Positions 5,492-5,580 of a stretch of 5,580 nucleotides of DNA are shown piece after piece. The stretch spans positions 1-5,580 of the forward strand of contig JAIRLV010000104.1 in NCBI GenBank assembly GCA_031259185.1, in the 5' to 3' direction. The stretch is from Elusimicrobiota bacterium. GTDB taxonomy: Bacteria > RUG730. How positions within the stretch are numbered: position 1 is the stretch's first letter; each line of letters starts with the position of its first letter. The notes under the pieces were generated by a model, which saw only the letters and a program-made list of their open reading frames with translations, was not told the DNA's origin and did no database searches. The translations under genes and the position numbers were made by a program.

Positions 5492-5497
5492 TATACT
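5492..5497 (+). promoter_or_regulatory. -10 box for the FAD oxidoreductase gene (probable leaderless mRNA)
   Basis: TATACT (5 of 6 to consensus) ends 7 bases before the ATG at 5505, so transcription would begin at or next to the start codon. Leaderless mRNAs are frequent in mycoplasmas, and no Shine-Dalgarno sequence precedes this ATG, which fits. No -35 box is recognisable. Confidence 0.5.
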
Positions 5498-5504
5498 TAT
5501 AAAC

Positions 5505-5580
5505 ATGAAAAATAATAAATATGATGTATTGATTGTTGGTGGAGGGCCTGCTGGCATTTTTGCTACTAGTTTAGCGCATA
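5505..5580 (+). CDS. FAD-dependent oxidoreductase, N-terminal fragment (runs off the window)
   Basis: The 25 visible residues begin MKNNKYDVLIVGGGPAG. A short strand leads into the dinucleotide-binding motif GxGxxG (Gly12, Gly14, Gly17) with the GGPAG form, followed by a helix (IFATSLAH). This is the FAD-binding beta-alpha-beta start of flavin disulfide/NAD(P)H oxidoreductases: thioredoxin reductase, ferredoxin-NADP reductase-like and HI0933/BaiN-like proteins all begin this way. Too little is visible to choose, so no symbol is given. An in-frame ATG at 5481 would add eight hydrophobic residues, but it lies upstream of the -10 box and would put the box inside the gene. The enzyme is a typical host housekeeping type, marking the chromosome side of the element. 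Confidence 0.85.
   Translation, partial: MKNNKYDVLIVGGGPAGIFATSLAH

Larger units (their letters stand above)
4799..5504. other. 706-bp non-coding region, probable prophage/host junction
   Basis: No convincing gene is seen on either strand, even with TGA as Trp. The longest candidates are a 40-codon frame (5245-5367, minus) without a ribosome site and a 22-codon frame (5163-5231, minus) with a purine-rich AGGGGG upstream. The region holds three copies of one word (4809-4823, 4850-4861, 5195-5209), three ACCCCT motifs plus a variant, a dyad (4928-4942), a perfect TATAAT on the minus strand, an imperfect hairpin (5328-5383), a 10-8-10 inverted repeat (5454-5481) and the promoter of the FAD gene. 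Between a phage-type gene and a host-type gene it should contain the right attachment site, but the partner copy at the left end is outside the window. Confidence 0.6.

Noticed and set aside
4799-5504. tRNA gene or CRISPR array in the non-coding stretch
   Set aside because: No cloverleaf with a T-arm motif was found, and the repeats are inverted and irregularly spaced rather than regular direct repeats.

Overview
The window comes from a wall-less bacterium (Mollicutes: Mycoplasma-like or Spiroplasma-like) that reads TGA as tryptophan (genetic code 4). The DNA is very AT-rich. Several reading frames make sense only when TGA is read through, and the resulting Trp residues sit in sensible contexts, for example SLNWLAEQ in a ribbon-helix-helix protein, GGAFRWVYRQ in an integrase and GSIWKID in a tail fibre. 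Read with the standard code, the integrase and the large minus-strand gene break into fragments. The genus cannot be fixed from the sequence.

The content looks like the right-hand end of an integrated tailed phage (prophage) next to host chromosome. From left to right: (1) 1-968, the end of a plus-strand late operon: the C-terminal part of a tail/receptor-binding protein, a 68-aa membrane-plus-coiled-coil protein (holin-like layout) and a 41-aa basic protein, closed by a clear intrinsic terminator at 991-1012. (2) 1013-1251, a control region with a promoter (TTGACT-N17-TAAAGT). (3) 1252-3199, a compact plus-strand operon of six genes: an acidic 107-aa unknown, a 47-aa unknown, a ribbon-helix-helix DNA-binding protein, a 52-aa unknown, a tyrosine recombinase (integrase) and a 58-aa unknown. 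(4) 3203-4798, one 531-aa tail-fibre-like gene on the minus strand, ending only 3 bp from the operon. (5) 4799-5504, about 700 bp without a convincing gene but rich in symmetric sequence. (6) 5505 to the end, the start of an FAD-dependent oxidoreductase, probably a host gene.

The likely logic is as follows. The late operon builds the tail and perhaps the exit machinery. The middle operon carries integration and probably lysogeny control, with the RHH protein as the candidate regulator. The minus-strand fibre gene is a separate unit in the lysogeny/att-proximal zone, so it may be an alternative receptor-binding protein or a gene expressed by the lysogen.

The most interesting non-coding structure is a 15-bp word present as a perfect inverted pair (4809-4823 and 5195-5209), with a third 12-bp partial copy at 4850-4861. 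One copy lies 10 nt upstream of the fibre gene's start codon. It could be an invertible control segment, arm-type integrase sites, operators, or an RNA switch in the fibre leader. A second candidate is a perfect 10-8-10 inverted repeat (5454-5481) at the presumed phage/host junction. It has the geometry of a tyrosine-recombinase core site but also overlaps the promoter region of the FAD gene.
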